DNA from: Bacillus sp. B1-b2
GTDB lineage: Bacteria > Bacillota > Bacilli > Bacillales > Cytobacillaceae
Assembly: GCF_009183415.1 (NCBI RefSeq)
Contig: NZ_WEHU01000003.1
Span: 186,001 to 250,000, forward strand
Length of the DNA: 64,000 bases
Direction of reading: 5' to 3'
Below the pieces are notes generated by a model. That model saw only the letters and a list, made by a program, of their open reading frames with translations, was not told the origin of the DNA and did not search any database. Of the stretch, positions 61,997-64,000 are shown one piece after another; the first letter of the stretch is position 1; every line of letters starts with the position of its first letter. The position numbers and the translations under genes were made by a program.

Positions 61997-62338
61997 TTAA
62001 TAACATGTAATTCTTAGACCCTTTTCCACTAGCCACTCCAATTTTTCTTTTTGACTTGGAATATGTTTTAATAACTCTCTCACTAATACGTAGTATTCAC
62101 TTGTAGTGTTTAAAGAATAAACCACCCATTGACCTTTTCTTTGTTCTTTAACAATTCCAAGATCTCGCATCTTCCTTAAATGCTGGCTTATAGAAGGTTG
62201 TGACATTTTAAAAATTTCCACAAATTCACATACACAGCATTCTTGTTCAGCCAACATACTTACCATGGATAATCTTGTTTTATCCCCTAAAAGCTTTAAA
62301 ACATTTGCCGTTTCCTTTAAATCTTTTTCGTCTACCAC
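61997..62338 (-). CDS. arsR: ArsR-family arsenite-responsive repressor
   Basis: 113 residues. ECCVCEFV (Cys34, 35, 37) in the alpha3 helix is the arsenite-binding motif, recognition helix MSQPSISQHLRKMRDLG, plus a Cys next to the C terminus (RITCY). First gene of the arsR-arsB-CoADR unit. It is a paralogue of 62523-62861. Confidence 0.92.
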   Translation of the reverse strand: MVDEKDLKETANVLKLLGDKTRLSMVSMLAEQECCVCEFVEIFKMSQPSISQHLRKMRDLGIVKEQRKGQWVVYSLNTTSEYYVLVRELLKHIPSQKEKLEWLVEKGLRITCY

Positions 62339-62468
62339 TATTAATCACCACCTTTGTCTTCAAAAAATCAAACATAATCATATTTTTATTTGCTAATAAA
62401 GTGACAATATGCTCCATATATTGATTTCAATGATTGAAGACATTAATTGTATATAATTATATGCTTAT

Positions 62469-62497
62469 ATATTAATAATATAAAAAGTTAATGTCAA
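62469..62497 (-). promoter_or_regulatory. Promoter of arsR-arsB unit
   Basis: TTGACA (62497-62492), 17 bases, TAATAT (62474-62469) on the minus strand, a near-consensus sigma-A promoter. AT-rich partial dyads (ATATAAGCATATAATTATAT) just downstream may bind ArsR. Confidence 0.7.
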
Positions 62498-62522
62498 TCA
62501 CATTAACCCATTTTATTTTTTA

Positions 62523-62861
62523 TTAATCACAAGAAATGCGCAAACCGTTATTCTCAAGCCATACAAACTTTTCATTTTGGTTCGGTACGTATTTTAAAAT
62601 ATCTTTTATCATAGAGAAATATTGATTTCCTTGGTCTAGTGAGTAGATAACCCATTGGCCTTTTCTTTGTTCTTTAACTAGACCAGCATCTTTTAATTTT
62701 CTCAAATGTTGACTTATAGCTGGTTGAGACATTTGAAATACATCGACAAACTCACATACACAACAGTCATGTATCATTAGCATTCCCATAATGGATAACC
62801 TTGTTTTATCACCTAATAGTTTTAAAATATTTGCAGTAGTGTCTAATTGTTCCATAGCCAT
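62523..62861 (-). CDS. arsR: Second ArsR-family repressor
   Basis: 112 residues. DCCVCEFVDVFQMSQPAISQ keeps the Cys triad (33, 34, 36) and the recognition helix; the end reads LRISCD. It is very similar to the downstream ArsR along its full length, so one arose by duplication. Start at ATG 62861 (or the ATG two codons on). It has its own promoter at 62893-62921, so it is probably independently regulated. Confidence 0.9.
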   Translation of the reverse strand: MAMEQLDTTANILKLLGDKTRLSIMGMLMIHDCCVCEFVDVFQMSQPAISQHLRKLKDAGLVKEQRKGQWVIYSLDQGNQYFSMIKDILKYVPNQNEKFVWLENNGLRISCD

Positions 62862-62892
62862 GTATAATCATCCATTTCCGTTTGAATTATCT

Positions 62893-62921
62893 TTATACTA
62901 AATGGAGTACCTGTAGTATGC
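62893..62921 (-). promoter_or_regulatory. Promoter of second arsR
   Basis: On the minus strand TTGCAT, 17 bases, TAGTAT, lying directly downstream of the terminator hairpin at 62923-62955. Confidence 0.55.
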
Positions 62922-62922
62922 A

Positions 62923-62955
62923 AGAAAATAAGAGCTAGTCGAACTCTTATTTTCT
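62923..62955 (-). terminator. Hairpin between small gene and second arsR
   Basis: AGAAAATAAGAG and CTCTTATTTTCT pair around nine bases, ending the transcript of the small protein gene. Confidence 0.7.
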
Positions 62956-62971
62956 CTACTGAATATTTATT

Positions 62972-63181
62972 TTAAGGAGCTAAATCCTGTACTAATTCAT
63001 AATAAGCATGGACGAAATTGTTATAGGATATAGATCCTAACGTACTTTCTTTATTGCTAAATAATCTTGAAAAGGCCTTCTCCTTTGCTGTTTCAATGGA
63101 AACTCCCATACTATTCATGATTAATTCCATGTAAGCTTTGAAGTACTCTTTACTAAGATTACCACCTTTATTTATAACCAT
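62972..63181 (-). CDS. Small hypothetical protein
   Basis: 69 residues, mainly helical (SKEYFKAYMELIMNSMGVSI; YNNFVHAYYELVQDLAP), without membrane segments or Cys. GAGGTATTAAT precedes the ATG. It follows the FAD oxidoreductase gene by 22 bases and ends in a terminator, so it is co-transcribed with it. Family not recognised. Confidence 0.65.
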   Translation of the reverse strand: MVINKGGNLSKEYFKAYMELIMNSMGVSIETAKEKAFSRLFSNKESTLGSISYNNFVHAYYELVQDLAP

Positions 63182-63203
63182 ATTAATACCTCATTTATAA
63201 TTA

Positions 63204-64000
63204 TTATGAGCAGCATGAATCTGTCTTACAACTATTATCAGGAGTAATATTTGAGAAATTCACACTACAGACCCCTGTTTCAGGTAAATCAAGCTCTACT
63301 CTTTCTGACGATTCTATATCGCCTGCCATATATGCAGCAATTGAACGTACTTGTTCATATCCCGTTGCCATTAAGAAGGTTGGTGCCCTTCCATAGCTTT
63401 TAGAACCAACTATATAAAGGTTCTTCTCTGGTTGTCTTAATTCCTTTTCACCATGTGGTCGAACTGTTCCACAGCTGTGAAGGTTAGGATCAATTAAAGA
63501 AGAAATTGCTTCCACACTTTCAGTGGCAAAATCAACTTTCGTCCGTAATTCATTCAAGAAAGAATAATTAGGTCGATTTCCTGTATTTACGATTACTTCA
63601 TCAATTAATTGAATCTCAGATTTTACACCTTTTACTTCTCCATTAATGTTTATGTTTGAATTATTATTTTTTATTAGCTCCTTGACTCTAAAAGATGTAT
63701 GCACTCTTACTTTCCCTTTATCCACCATTTCATGAATTTTGCTACCTAATAATCCTCTTGCTTCTAATGCATCCTTCTCTTCTCCACCATATGCATCTTC
63801 TACACGTTCTTTTCGAATAACCCATATAATTTCTGTTAAAGGGTTCTTTTCCTTTAACCGCCCTAATTCTAACAAAGCATTAATGGCAGAGTGCCCACTT
63901 CCTATAACTGCTACTTTCTTATTTTTATAACGGTTTATACTTTCTCCCAAGATATCAGGTAACCCATAAAAGATGTTTTCACTCAGGTATTGTTCTGATT
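63204..64000 (-). CDS. FAD/NAD(P)-dependent oxidoreductase, C-terminal part (cut by window edge)
   Basis: At least 265 residues; the frame stays open to the right edge (ENIFYGLPDILGESINRYKN continues upstream of 63950), so the apparent start there is internal. VAVIGSGHSAINALLELGRL is a Rossmann dinucleotide motif, IVNTGNRPNYSFL and LYIVGSKSYGRAPTFLMATG are flavoprotein motifs. It ends in a Cys-rich tail CKTDSCCS. Context and Cys tail suggest a metalloid- or thiol-related reductase; no reaction is assigned. Confidence 0.7.
   Translation of the reverse strand, partial: SEQYLSENIFYGLPDILGESINRYKNKKVAVIGSGHSAINALLELGRLKEKNPLTEIIWVIRKERVEDAYGGEEKDALEARGLLGSKIHEMVDKGKVRVHTSFRVKELIKNNNSNININGEVKGVKSEIQLIDEVIVNTGNRPNYSFLNELRTKVDFATESVEAISSLIDPNLHSCGTVRPHGEKELRQPEKNLYIVGSKSYGRAPTFLMATGYEQVRSIAAYMAGDIESSERVELDLPETGVCSVNFSNITPDNSCKTDSCCS

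Overview
The window is AT-rich, low-GC Firmicute DNA. The sigY-yxlCDEFG operon, the CadC/CadA pair, GGAGG-type ribosome binding sites, many TTG/GTG starts and the gene families present point to a Bacillaceae genome (Bacillus, Oceanobacillus, Niallia or similar). I cannot name the species. Most genes lie on the minus strand. No tRNA, rRNA or CRISPR array was seen.

Layout. 1-5265: a minus-strand uptake and catabolism operon (SsuA/THI5-type ABC transporter, FAD oxidoreductase, creatininase-family hydrolase, cytosine-deaminase-like amidohydrolase running off the left edge). 5266-22700: ordinary accessory genes (lipoprotein, HAD phosphatase, maltose acetyltransferase, ROK/MFS pair, SLAP-domain protein, acetyltransferases, alpha/beta hydrolases, a MerR regulator with a textbook 19-bp-spacer promoter, and an SgrR-like regulator divergent from an MFS exporter). 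22800-26360: the ECF sigma factor Y operon. It is split by a terminator and a dispersed repeat, and a second promoter matching the one in front of sigY lies before yxlE. 26445-31751: an integrase remnant, a DMT transporter/MocR pair, a LysE exporter and a lipoprotein nuclease. 32507-37520: a TetR-controlled stress operon (two alpha/beta hydrolases, a zinc-free ADH-like reductase, an Old Yellow Enzyme) with repeated AGAA-N6-TTCT sites.

38424-51796 is the most interesting region: a complete class III lanthipeptide cluster. Transcribed leftwards it has an RRNPP-type (XRE plus TPR) regulator, a YtrA-like GntR regulator, two M16B peptidases (one with HxxEH, one without), an ABC pair, a LanKC synthetase, four near-identical precursor genes in a perfect 181-bp tandem array, a SAM methyltransferase and an ABC exporter. 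A 50-residue secreted peptide gene is divergent from the regulator and is a good candidate for its quorum-sensing signal. An IS110-type transposase remnant sits just past the exporter.

52853-64000 is a metal/metalloid and thiol-redox island: a broken AdaA-like gene, an ACR3-superfamily permease, cadC-cadA, a flavin monooxygenase, CoA-disulfide reductase/rhodanese, ArsB, two paralogous ArsR repressors, a small unknown protein and an FAD oxidoreductase running off the right edge.

Starts were chosen from ribosome binding sites, so several genes are shorter than their longest open frame. Family assignments rest on motif recognition without database searches.
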